A stretch of 32,275 nt of DNA from Terrimicrobiaceae bacterium. Its GTDB lineage: Bacteria > Verrucomicrobiota > Verrucomicrobiia > Chthoniobacterales > JAATET01. The position numbers and the translations under genes are program-made. The stretch is from assembly GCA_028713285.1 (NCBI GenBank), contig JAQTOP010000035.1, forward strand, positions 1 through 32,275, read 5' to 3'. Numbering within the stretch: the stretch's first letter is position 1; each line of letters starts with the position of its first letter. Under the pieces are notes generated by a model. The model was not told the DNA's origin. It did not search any database and saw only the letters and a list, made by a program, of their open reading frames with translations. Positions 1 through 7,363 of the stretch are shown here, piece by piece.

Positions 1-126
1 GTCGATCTCAACGAGGACAACGCGATGGAGGCGGACCGCATGTTCACGATCCTGATGGGCGACATCGTCGAACCCCGCCGCCAATTCATCGAAGACAACG
101 CATTGAACGCCCGGCTGGATGTCTGA
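1..126 (+). CDS. gyrB: DNA gyrase subunit B, C-terminal end (partial)
   Basis: The first 41 codons are open in frame 1 and end in TGA at 124-126. They encode the end of a GyrB protein: an alternating acidic stretch ([15 protein letters not shown]), then [11 protein letters not shown] and [13 protein letters not shown]. The LMG-x-VEPRR-xFIE-x-NA pattern is the typical last helix of the TOPRIM/C-terminal part of GyrB and ParE. GyrB is the ATPase subunit that pairs with GyrA to supercoil DNA in the cytoplasm. The gyrA gene follows on the same strand after 186 bases, which supports gyrB over parE. The start and ATPase domain lie outside the window. Confidence 0.93.
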   Translation, partial: VDLNEDNAMEADRMFTILMGDIVEPRRQFIEDNALNARLDV

Positions 127-301
127 TATCGGGACAGGATTAACGGGATTGGAAGACAAGGAACTGACTTTCCTGGCCGCGACGCACAGCAAGTTCGGCC
201 TGCTGATTAATTTCGGAGCGCCTTCCCTCGAGTTTCAGCGCAAGTATCACAAGGGCTGGCTGCCTTCCCCCAATCCCGTAAATCCTGTTAATCCAGTTTA
301 A
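119..301 (+). pseudogene. Remnant of a GxxExxY-family protein
   Basis: A 60-codon frame starts at an ATG overlapping the gyrB stop. Its residues 17-42 read like the C-terminal end of the GxxExxY family (small PD-(D/E)XK-like proteins, TIGR04256): ELTFLAATHSKFGLLINFG followed by APSLEFQRKYH. The family ends in a YL-x-AT-x-GLLINFG-x-LEFxR block, which is what is seen. The N-terminal two thirds, including the GxxExxY motif and the acidic nuclease-like residues, are missing, so this is a deletion remnant and probably not functional. The last residues (PNPVNPVNPV) are simply the translation of the flanking inverted repeat. The family match is from recalled motifs, not a search. Confidence 0.6.
134..288. 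repeat. Terminal inverted repeats bounding the GxxExxY remnant
   Basis: Positions 134-152 (acaggattaacgggattgg) match the reverse complement of 270-288 at 18 of 19 bases. The repeats enclose exactly the piece that encodes the GxxExxY C-terminus. Sequences of the aatcctgttaatcc type commonly flank GxxExxY genes in my recollection, so the pair probably marks the ends of the inserted element. The right copy lies 24 bases before the gyrA start and must be part of the gyrA leader or of the gyrB-gyrA transcript. Confidence 0.6.
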
Positions 302-312
302 GAAACTCTCCC

Positions 313-2892
313 GTGTATACGCAGAACGAAAAAGTCGAGAAGGTCAACGTGGCCGAGGAGATGTCGAAGTCCTTTCTGGACTACTCGATGTCGGTCATCA
401 TTTCCCGAGCGCTCCCCGACGCGCGCGACGGCCTCAAGCCCTCCCAGCGCCGCATCCTTTTTGCCATGAGCGAACTCGGCGTGATGCCGAATCGCAAACA
501 TCTCAAGTGCGCGAAGATCGTCGGCGAGACGATGGGCAATTACCATCCGCACGGCGACCAGGCGATCTATCCGACGCTCGTGCACATGGCGCAGCCGTGG
601 GCGATGCGCGAAATGCTGATCGATGGCCAGGGCAACTTCGGGTCGCTCGAGGGCGATCCGCCGGCGTCCATGCGTTACACCGAGGCCCGCCTCCAGCAGC
701 TCGGCGCGGCGCTCATGGGCGACATGGACAAGGGCACCGTGGACTTCGTGCCGAATTACGACGAGACGCGCGAGGAGCCGACGGTTTTCCCCGCCGCCTT
801 TCCGAATCTGCTCGTCAATGGCGGCACGGGCATCGCCGTTGGAATGGCGACGAACATTCCGCCCCACAACCTCAGCGAATGCATCGACGGAATCTGCGCG
901 CAGATCGACGATCCCGACATCACGATCGAGGGGCTCATGCAGCACGTGAAGGGCCCGGATTTCCCGACGGGCTGCCTGCTCCAGGGCATGGCCGGCATCC
1001 GGCAATACTTCGAGACCGGCCGCGGCCAGGTGCGCGTGCGCGGCCGCGTCGGCGTGACCGAGGTGAAGGGCGGCCGCGAGCAGATCATCGTCACTGAGAT
1101 CCCTTACAATGTGAACCGCGCGGAACTCGTGAAGCGCATCGCGGACCTCACGAACGAGAAGATTATCGCGGGCATCAGCGACGTGCGCGACGAGAGCGCG
1201 GAGGACACGCGCGTGGTCATCGACCTCAAGCGCGACGGAAATCCGAAGGTCATCATCAACAACCTCTACAAGCACACCGCGCTCGAGTCGTCGTTCAGCG
1301 TGAACATGCTGGCCATCGATCACGGCAGGCCGAAGCTGCTCTCGCTCAAGGACGCCATTGCCAGCTACATCGAGCACCGGCGCGAGGTCGTGCTGCGCCG
1401 CACGCGCTTCCTGCTCGACGCCGCGGAGGTCGAGGCCGAGAAGCTCGAGGGATTCCTCATCGCGCTCAGAAACCTCGACGATTTCATCCGGATCATCCGC
1501 GATTCCAAGGACCGCGACGACGCAAAGGCCCGGCTTCTCGCGCTTTCGTGGGGCCGGAGCGCGGTCGAGCAGCTCGGCATCCTCATCCGCAGCGACGCGC
1601 GGCTCAACGCCGACGGGAATTACAAATTCACCGAGAAACAGGTCGGCAGCATCCTCGATCTGCGACTCTATCAGCTAACGGGCCTCGAGCGCGACAGCAT
1701 CAAGGGCGAATACGACGCGCTCCTCACGACGATTCGCGACCTGCTCGACATCATCGCGAAGGAAGCCCGCGTGCTGACGATCATCAAGACCGAACTCCGC
1801 GAGGTGCAGGCAAAGCACGGCACCCCGCGCCGCACGCAGCTTGTGCCCGACGAGGGAGAGATCAACATGGAGGACCTCATCGCGAACGAGGGCTGCATCA
1901 TCACGATCACACACAAGGGCTTCATCAAGCGCACGGCGGTGAGCGCCTATCGTGCGCAGCGCCGCGGCGGGAAGGGCGTGATCGGCATGACCACGCGCGA
2001 GGCCGCCAGCGAGGACGAGACGGACGATTTCGTCGAGCACCTCTTCACGGCCAGCACGCACGATTACCTCATGTTTTTCACGAAGGGCGGCCGCGTTTAC
2101 GTCGAGAAGGTCTATGAAATTCCCGAGATGGGCCGCGCGTCGAAGGGCCGTTCCATCGCCAATCTGCTCGAACTCCAAAGCGGCGAGCAGATCGCCGCGA
2201 CGCTGCGCATCCACGCGAAGCGCTCCGGCACGGGGACCGCGGTGAAGGATGAGACGTGGGATGACGCTTTCTCGATCCTCTTCGCTACGCGCACCGGCAT
2301 CGTCAAGAAAACGAGCCTCTCGAAGTTTGCCAATATCCGCAAAGGCGGCATCATCGCGATCAAGGTTGAGGACGGCGACGAACTCATCGACGCCAAGCTC
2401 ACGGATGGCCAGAGCGAGGTCGTGCTCGTCACGAAGAACGGCATGAGCCTCCGATTCAAGGAGGAGGACGCCCGGGACATGGGGCGCGACGCCGTCGGCG
2501 TCTGGGGCATTCGTCTCGAAAAGGGCGACGAGGTCATCGGGATCGCGATCGTCAACAACGCCGCGATGCTCCTCGTCGCCGGCGAAAACGGCATCGGCAA
2601 ACGCACACCATTCGACGACTACCGTCAGCAATCCCGCGGCGGCAAGGGCATCATTACGATGAAGACCGGGGACAAGACCGGATTCGTAGTCGGCGCGCTC
2701 ACGGTCGCGGACAACGACGAAATCATGCTCATCACCAGCGGCGGCCAAATGGTGCGCACGCGCGTGGCGGAGATTCGCGAGACGATGCGAAACGCAATGG
2801 GAGTGAAGTTGATCGGTCTCGCCGCGGGCGAAAAGCTCCAGGGCATCGCTCCCGTCGTGAGCGAGGAACAGGAAGACCCGGCCGAGGGCTGA
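313..2892 (+). CDS. gyrA: DNA gyrase subunit A
   Basis: This is the DNA breakage-reunion subunit of gyrase, 859 residues, normal for GyrA. The N-terminal domain carries the LDYSMSVIISRALPDARDG block at 22-40 and the catalytic tyrosine Y122 in ASMRYTEARL. The GyrA-box QRRGGKG is at 549-555, which separates gyrase from topoisomerase IV, and further RGGKGI-type beta-pinwheel blades follow. The GTG start is chosen because it gives the family's usual N-terminus; there is no clear Shine-Dalgarno site. It follows gyrB after the GxxExxY remnant. In the quinolone region, residues 81-88 read GDQAIYPT. Thus the Ser83 and Asp87 positions of E. coli hold Gln and Pro, which is unusual and suggests low drug sensitivity. 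Confidence 0.96.
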   Translation: MYTQNEKVEKVNVAEEMSKSFLDYSMSVIISRALPDARDGLKPSQRRILFAMSELGVMPNRKHLKCAKIVGETMGNYHPHGDQAIYPTLVHMAQPWAMREMLIDGQGNFGSLEGDPPASMRYTEARLQQLGAALMGDMDKGTVDFVPNYDETREEPTVFPAAFPNLLVNGGTGIAVGMATNIPPHNLSECIDGICAQIDDPDITIEGLMQHVKGPDFPTGCLLQGMAGIRQYFETGRGQVRVRGRVGVTEVKGGREQIIVTEIPYNVNRAELVKRIADLTNEKIIAGISDVRDESAEDTRVVIDLKRDGNPKVIINNLYKHTALESSFSVNMLAIDHGRPKLLSLKDAIASYIEHRREVVLRRTRFLLDAAEVEAEKLEGFLIALRNLDDFIRIIRDSKDRDDAKARLLALSWGRSAVEQLGILIRSDARLNADGNYKFTEKQVGSILDLRLYQLTGLERDSIKGEYDALLTTIRDLLDIIAKEARVLTIIKTELREVQAKHGTPRRTQLVPDEGEINMEDLIANEGCIITITHKGFIKRTAVSAYRAQRRGGKGVIGMTTREAASEDETDDFVEHLFTASTHDYLMFFTKGGRVYVEKVYEIPEMGRASKGRSIANLLELQSGEQIAATLRIHAKRSGTGTAVKDETWDDAFSILFATRTGIVKKTSLSKFANIRKGGIIAIKVEDGDELIDAKLTDGQSEVVLVTKNGMSLRFKEEDARDMGRDAVGVWGIRLEKGDEVIGIAIVNNAAMLLVAGENGIGKRTPFDDYRQQSRGGKGIITMKTGDKTGFVVGALTVADNDEIMLITSGGQMVRTRVAEIRETMRNAMGVKLIGLAAGEKLQGIAPVVSEEQEDPAEG

Positions 2893-2917
2893 TCCCCTTG
2901 CGCGGAAAACGGTCGCC

Positions 2918-2966
2918 GGACCGCGGACGGAACGGAACCTGCTTGCTTCGCTCGAACGAGCGGTCC
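2918..2966 (+). other. Structured spacer between gyrA and ppk2
   Basis: Positions 2918-2924 (ggaccgc) pair exactly with 2960-2966 (gcggtcc). Nested inside is a compact hairpin at 2949-2962 (cgctcgaacgagcg). No T-run follows, so it is either a weak terminator for gyrA or a folded leader of the kinase gene. The rest of the 119-base spacer shows nothing recognisable. Confidence 0.25.
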
Positions 2967-3011
2967 CGTCGCATGCAGCGGAGGTGCTGCTTATTCAGGG
3001 AATCCCAGAAT

Positions 3012-4055
3012 ATGAAGCACCTAGAGGAAACCGCGAATGGCTCGGACGAGCAGGCGAAGCCGGCGCGCGTCGAGGCTGTCCAGAAACCCGACGGCAAAGA
3101 GAAAAAGAAGAAGCCCGACAAGGCGAAGTCCGCCAAATCGACCGCCGCCGCGTTTCCGATGGTGGCCGTTATTGACGAGCAGGTGCGGACGAGCATTCCC
3201 GCGGAGTTGGTGACCCGCGTGCAGCAGGCGAAGAGCCGGAAGGATATTATCAGCTCCACCTATCCGTATCCGCGCGTGATGAAGAGCGGCGACTACGAGG
3301 AGGAGGTCAAGCTGCTCCATATCGAGCTCGTGAAAATGCAGGCATGGGTGAAGGAAACTCGCGAGCGGATCGTGCTCATCTTCGAGGGGCGCGACGCGGC
3401 CGGGAAGGGCGGCACGATCAAGACGTTCACCGAGAATCTGAATCCGCGCGGCGCGCGCGTCGTCGCCCTGGCAACGCCGTCGGAGACCGAGCGGGGCCAA
3501 TGGTATTTCCAGCGCTACGTCGAAAAAATGCCGACCAGCGGCGAGATCGTCTTTCTGGACCGTTCGTGGTATAACCGCGCCGGCGTCGAGCACGTGATGG
3601 GCTTTTGCACGCCGCACGACTATCTCGAGTTCATGCGGCAGGCACCGGAATTCGAGCGCATGCTCGTGCGCAGCGGCATCCGGTTGTTCAAGTTCTGGTT
3701 TTCCGTCAGCCGCGCGGAGCAGCTCCGCCGTTTTCTGGGCCGGGCTCGCGATCCGCTCAAGCAATGGAAGCTCAGCCCGATGGATGTCGAGTCGCTCGGC
3801 CGCTGGGACGAATACACGAAGGCAAAGGAGGCGATGCTGTTCTACACGGACACCGCGGACGCGCCATGGACCATCGTTCGCTCCGACGACAAAAAGCGCG
3901 CGCGCCTCAACGCGATGAAATTCCTGCTGTCATCGGTCCCCTACGAGGGGAGGGACGATGACCTCGTCGGGAAGCCCGACCAGCTCGTCGTGGGGAGCGC
4001 CCACGCGATTTACGAGCACGGCGAAAGCGTGCACAAGCCGAAGGCGGCCGCGTAA
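3012..4055 (+). CDS. ppk2: Polyphosphate kinase 2 family protein
   Basis: PPK2 enzymes use polyphosphate to phosphorylate nucleoside mono- or diphosphates in the cytoplasm. Visible here are the Walker A loop FEGRDAAGKGG (124-134), the Walker B FLDRSWYNR with D183 and R184, and the lid and C-terminal blocks (GRARDPLKQWKLSPMD, WDEYTKAKEAM) of the one-domain class. The ATG at 3012 is chosen because a weak AGGGA lies 10 bases upstream and the catalytic domain starts well inside; the frame is open back to a possible TTG at 2898. The first 55 residues are a Lys/Ala-rich, probably disordered tail before the PPK2 domain. Total length is 347 residues, slightly long for the class. The preferred substrate (GDP or ADP) cannot be told from the sequence. 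Confidence 0.93.
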   Translation: MKHLEETANGSDEQAKPARVEAVQKPDGKEKKKKPDKAKSAKSTAAAFPMVAVIDEQVRTSIPAELVTRVQQAKSRKDIISSTYPYPRVMKSGDYEEEVKLLHIELVKMQAWVKETRERIVLIFEGRDAAGKGGTIKTFTENLNPRGARVVALATPSETERGQWYFQRYVEKMPTSGEIVFLDRSWYNRAGVEHVMGFCTPHDYLEFMRQAPEFERMLVRSGIRLFKFWFSVSRAEQLRRFLGRARDPLKQWKLSPMDVESLGRWDEYTKAKEAMLFYTDTADAPWTIVRSDDKKRARLNAMKFLLSSVPYEGRDDDLVGKPDQLVVGSAHAIYEHGESVHKPKAAA

Positions 4056-4083
4056 AATCACGGTGGTCGGTTGGACGCGCAGC

Positions 4084-4380
4084 TTACGGGCGGGATTTGT
4101 TCGCTGGAACCGCCTCCACCCCGGAGATCTCGCCGTATTCGTTAATCGTGACTTTCCTGACCTGGTCCCGCTGCCGGATCTTCACAAAGAAGTAGATGAA
4201 ATCGTTTCGTTCATCCTTTTCGGCGGAAACAAAGTCCGCTCCTGCAAAGTTCGCGTGAAGTTTTTCCGCCACCGGCTTGGGAAGCTGATCCAACGGCACG
4301 GGGTCGATGGCGAAGGCGCACGGGACGCCGGCGCACAGGAGACCGACGATTGGAGAAAACCGCGGCGCGCGAGAGAACAT
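4084..4380 (-). CDS. Small exported protein, PepSY-like
   Basis: A 98-residue protein. A signal peptide is visible (MFSRAPRFSPIVGLL to about residue 24, cleavage near AFA-ID). The mature part (about 75 residues) has the order LPKPVAEKLHANF, FVSAEKDE, IYFFVKI and VTINEYGEI. This resembles the helix plus antiparallel strands of PepSY-like periplasmic proteins, ending in a strand-turn with G. It converges on ppk2 with 28 bases between the stops and is divergent from the histidine kinase gene (84 bases between starts), so the two may share a control region. The family assignment is by pattern only and the function is unknown. Confidence 0.7.
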   Translation of the reverse strand: MFSRAPRFSPIVGLLCAGVPCAFAIDPVPLDQLPKPVAEKLHANFAGADFVSAEKDERNDFIYFFVKIRQRDQVRKVTINEYGEISGVEAVPANKSRP

Positions 4381-4464
4381 CGCTCAGCATAAGATGGATT
4401 TCCGATCCGGCAACCTGCGCGAAAAAGCGATCGCACGGCGCATGGGCTCAACGAGAAAGGCTCC

Positions 4465-6402
4465 GTGCCGGTGAAAGCGAGTTTATTGCGCGGGCGAAAC
4501 GTGCGGCGAGCGAAGTCAAGGTCCGCTTGCATCGTCATCGATGCCGTCGATGCGCACCGGCAGGTCGAGAAGGAGCTTCGATACCAGCGGGAGGTCGAGA
4601 GGGCGTTGCGGCGCGAGAGCAGGATGCGCGCGGCGGCGGAGCGCGTGGTGCGCAAGCAATCGCAGGCCTTGTCGAACACATTGAATCTACTGCTTCGCGA
4701 GCCGGAGCATGCGGACTTTGTGCGGGCGATCCTGCGGGCGATCACGCGCGAATGCGAGGGGCTCTGGGCGACGTTCTGGGAGATCGACCGGGCGAAAGAG
4801 CCAGCCAGCAGGGCAATCTCGTTTTATTGCGATTTGGAGATCGAAGGGGCGGTTGAGGGGTTCACCGCCGGGCACCCTCGAGAGGTCGCCCGGCTGGCTC
4901 GGCTGTATCTCGCCCTGTTGAAGGATCACCGATGCACGATTGTGCTGGCCGCCGACGACCCGCGGGTGCCTCGCGCAATCCGCTCGTTTTACGAGGTGTT
5001 GCAAGTGCGCAGCATGTTGCTGACTCCCCTGTTGGTGAGCAACGAGCTGCTCGGCTGGATCTGCCACCTCAGCAAGGAGGCGGCGAACCGCATCCATCCG
5101 GACAAGGTGGCCTTCCTGGAGGCGACGGGGAAGCAGACGATCCTGGCCACCCACCTCAAGTCGCTGGGCGAAGCTGCTCGTGTGTCGGAGCGTGCGCGGG
5201 AGCGCGAACGCGCGGCGATCGAGAAGGAGGCGGAACTCAATCGGATTGGCCGGCTGCTGCGGGTGCCGTTGATCGAAGCGTCCGGCGAACTCGAGGGCAT
5301 CGACGCGCTTCTCAAGGGCGTGCTGCAAAACATGGTCGGGCTATTGGAAGGAGAGTCGGCGAGCCTCTGGAAGCGGGATGGCGATCCCGACGCGCACGCT
5401 CCGATCCTGCTCTGGCGGGACGGTCGCCCATTCCTTCTGCCGCCCGATGAATCCCGGGAGTTGGGACTGCTGGCGCGAACAAATCATCATGCGCTTTTGA
5501 AGCTATGGTCGGGAGCGGACGACATTCTCATCGAGAAATCCTCTTCGCCGCGCATGCGGCGTTTCCTCGGCGAGGCCTCCCCTCACCGGGAGGCGCTGTC
5601 CGGCAGTCACATCGTGACGATACCCTTGAGTTTCAACGACGAGGCCCCGGGTTTCGTTTTGATCTCGACGTCGCGGATCCCGCGGAGGGCGGACGAACGC
5701 TGCCTGGCGGTCAAAGCCCTCGCGCTGCAAGCGGCGCTGGCGCTCCGCCTGCATCGTCTGTCGAAGGCACAGCGCCGCGCGGCGCTGGCTGGTGAGCGCA
5801 ACCGCATCGCACGGGACATGCACGATCTTCTCGCCCAGGCGTTCAGCGGCATTGCGTTGCAGATTGAGGCCATGAGGGCTGAGTGCCCGGATTTGCCCGC
5901 GGCGGTAACGGAGCGCCTGGAGAAAATCCGCGACCACGCCGGACGCAGCGTCGATGCGGTGCGGCGCTCGATCCAGATGCTGCGACCGGCGTTGCTCGAC
6001 AACCACACTCTGGCCGATGCCCTTGTCTCGCTTGGCCGGGAGATGGAAATGGCCTGCGGAATTCCCATCAAGGTCTCGACCGGGCGGGGCGTCCCCCCGC
6101 TCGACTCGAAGCTCGAGATTCATCTTTTTTCCATCGCGTCGGAGGCGATGCGGAACGCAACCCGGCACGCCTGTTCGCGACGGATCACGGTCTCATTGAG
6201 GAATATCCGAGGGCGCTTGTCGATGGTCGTTCAGGACGACGGGTTGGGTTTTGAAGGCAGTACGATCCGGGGTGGAAAGCCGGCGCACTTTGGTCTGGCA
6301 AACATGCGGGAGCGCGCGCGCGACATCGGAGGAAGCCTCACCGTGAGGAGCAGGCCGGGCAGCGGCACGCGGGTGGAGGTCGCGGTGCCTTTGAACGGGT
6401 AG
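4465..6402 (+). CDS. GAF-domain sensor histidine kinase, NarL/HisKA_3 type
   Basis: A cytoplasmic sensor kinase of 645 residues with no membrane segment. Residues about 35-75 form a charged coiled coil (ELRYQREVERALRRES). Two GAF-like segments follow (about 80-205 and 260-425). The HisKA_3 dimerisation domain then carries the phospho-acceptor H453 in RNRIARDMHDLLAQAF. The HATPase_c domain shows the N-box with E560 and N564 (SEAMRNATRHA), the G1 box DDGLGFEG from 591, and the final FGLANMRERARDIGG and SRPGSGTRVEV motifs. The GTG at 4465 is preferred, with AGAAAGG four bases upstream. Its partner is the response regulator 86 bases downstream. The signal is unknown; GAF domains often sense small molecules or redox state. 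Confidence 0.92.
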   Translation: MPVKASLLRGRNVRRAKSRSACIVIDAVDAHRQVEKELRYQREVERALRRESRMRAAAERVVRKQSQALSNTLNLLLREPEHADFVRAILRAITRECEGLWATFWEIDRAKEPASRAISFYCDLEIEGAVEGFTAGHPREVARLARLYLALLKDHRCTIVLAADDPRVPRAIRSFYEVLQVRSMLLTPLLVSNELLGWICHLSKEAANRIHPDKVAFLEATGKQTILATHLKSLGEAARVSERARERERAAIEKEAELNRIGRLLRVPLIEASGELEGIDALLKGVLQNMVGLLEGESASLWKRDGDPDAHAPILLWRDGRPFLLPPDESRELGLLARTNHHALLKLWSGADDILIEKSSSPRMRRFLGEASPHREALSGSHIVTIPLSFNDEAPGFVLISTSRIPRRADERCLAVKALALQAALALRLHRLSKAQRRAALAGERNRIARDMHDLLAQAFSGIALQIEAMRAECPDLPAAVTERLEKIRDHAGRSVDAVRRSIQMLRPALLDNHTLADALVSLGREMEMACGIPIKVSTGRGVPPLDSKLEIHLFSIASEAMRNATRHACSRRITVSLRNIRGRLSMVVQDDGLGFEGSTIRGGKPAHFGLANMRERARDIGGSLTVRSRPGSGTRVEVAVPLNG

Positions 6403-6488
6403 GCCGGTCTTCCACTTACCGAAATGGTGCGTTTGCTTCATCATCCCGGGCGGTTCTCGCGCCGGTCGCTCGTGAGGGACCAGTCCGC

Positions 6489-7145
6489 ATGACGTGCATT
6501 TCATCCAGATCCGTCCAGAGGAAGGCGAGCCGCGTGTTTCGCGTGCTCCTTGTGGACGATCATCCCTTTGTGCGGGACGGCCTGGCGGGCCTGTTGGGCA
6601 GTCAGCCGGAGTTTGAGATCGCGGGCGAGGCAGGCACGGCGGGCGAGGCAATCGCGAAGCTGCGGGAGCTGCGGCCGGACGCGATCATTGTTGACCTGCG
6701 TTTGCCCGACATGGACGGAACCAAGGTCCTGATGGCCGCGCGGGAGATGCGATGGAAACCCGCAGTGATTGTGCTGAGCGCATTTCGCTCGGACGACGAT
6801 TTGCTGGCGACGGCGCGGGCCGGTGCGATGGCCTTTTTGTTGAAAACCGAGCATGGCGGAAAAGTGCTCGAAACGATTCGCCTCGTGCTGGGCGGTGAGA
6901 ATGTCCTGTTGAGCGAGCTTTCACCCTCATTGCGCGTGCGGCTGCTCCAGAAAGATTTGACCGACAAGGAAATGATCGTTTTGAAGCTTCTGGGCAGCGG
7001 ACTGACCAACAAGGAGATTTGCGCCAGCACCCGGCTTTCAGAAAACACGATCAAGACGCACTTGCGCGCAATTTTCTCCAAGCTCGATGTCTCGAATCGA
7101 GCAGAGGCCACGGCCATCGCGCTGCGGCGCGGATTGGTCGGATGA
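6489..7145 (+). CDS. NarL/FixJ-family response regulator
   Basis: A 218-residue transcription factor. The receiver domain holds the acidic pair in LLVDDHP (D23, D24), the phospho-acceptor D69 in IIVDLRLPDMDG, S97 and the conserved K119 in FLLKTEH. A LuxR-type helix-turn-helix fills about 155-215 (LTDKEMIVLKLLGSGLTNKE and ENTIKTHLRAIFSKLDV). The ATG has GAGGGA at 6474-6479, nine bases upstream. It is the likely phosphorylation partner of the kinase just upstream. Targets are not shown; the exported-protein block 218 bases downstream is one candidate by position only. Confidence 0.94.
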   Translation: MTCISSRSVQRKASRVFRVLLVDDHPFVRDGLAGLLGSQPEFEIAGEAGTAGEAIAKLRELRPDAIIVDLRLPDMDGTKVLMAAREMRWKPAVIVLSAFRSDDDLLATARAGAMAFLLKTEHGGKVLETIRLVLGGENVLLSELSPSLRVRLLQKDLTDKEMIVLKLLGSGLTNKEICASTRLSENTIKTHLRAIFSKLDVSNRAEATAIALRRGLVG

Positions 7146-7234
7146 TTTAGGGCGCGAGCTCGGCGCGGTGCGCCGCGGACGTGGCAAATGTCGGGACGCC
7201 GAAACTCTGTTATTCGGAGCATTCCGCCGATGCT

Positions 7235-7261
7235 CACCCATTTGGGTTAGGTGGTTTTTTT
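7235..7261 (+). terminator. Probable terminator after the response regulator
   Basis: A short hairpin can form as accc/gggt (7236-7239 with 7244-7247) or as cacc/ggtg (7235-7238 with 7250-7253). It is followed by seven T residues at 7255-7261. The stem is weak but the T-tract is the clearest in this spacer. It would end the two-component transcript and separate it from the gene at 7364. Confidence 0.45.
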
Positions 7262-7266
7262 CGGGC

Positions 7267-7282
7267 TGGCATCGCGTGAGCT
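7267..7282 (+). promoter_or_regulatory. Weak sigma-54-like promoter match
   Basis: The sequence tggcatcgcgtgagct has GG and GC ten bases apart, as in a -24/-12 promoter, and keeps TGGCA. Its -12 part is GAGC instead of TTGC. It lies about 80 bases before a PEP-CTERM gene, and sigma-54 control is known for some PEP-CTERM genes. The match is partial and may be chance. Confidence 0.18.
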
Positions 7283-7363
7283 AAACGGTGCCCCCGCAGA
7301 TGAATCGTCCCCGGGCATGAAGCTCGTGACCTCTCTGTAAAAAATTAAAGCCGAGACCATCCC

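Noticed and set aside
298-1377. A 359-codon minus-strand frame opposite gyrA
   Set aside because: It is complementary to a clear gyrA reading frame and shows the His/Arg/Val-rich composition of a GC-rich shadow frame; no domain is visible.
4350-4464. A frameshifted PAS domain upstream of the histidine kinase
   Set aside because: The alternative-frame translation does not contain PAS-like motifs, and the region fits an 84-base divergent promoter spacer.
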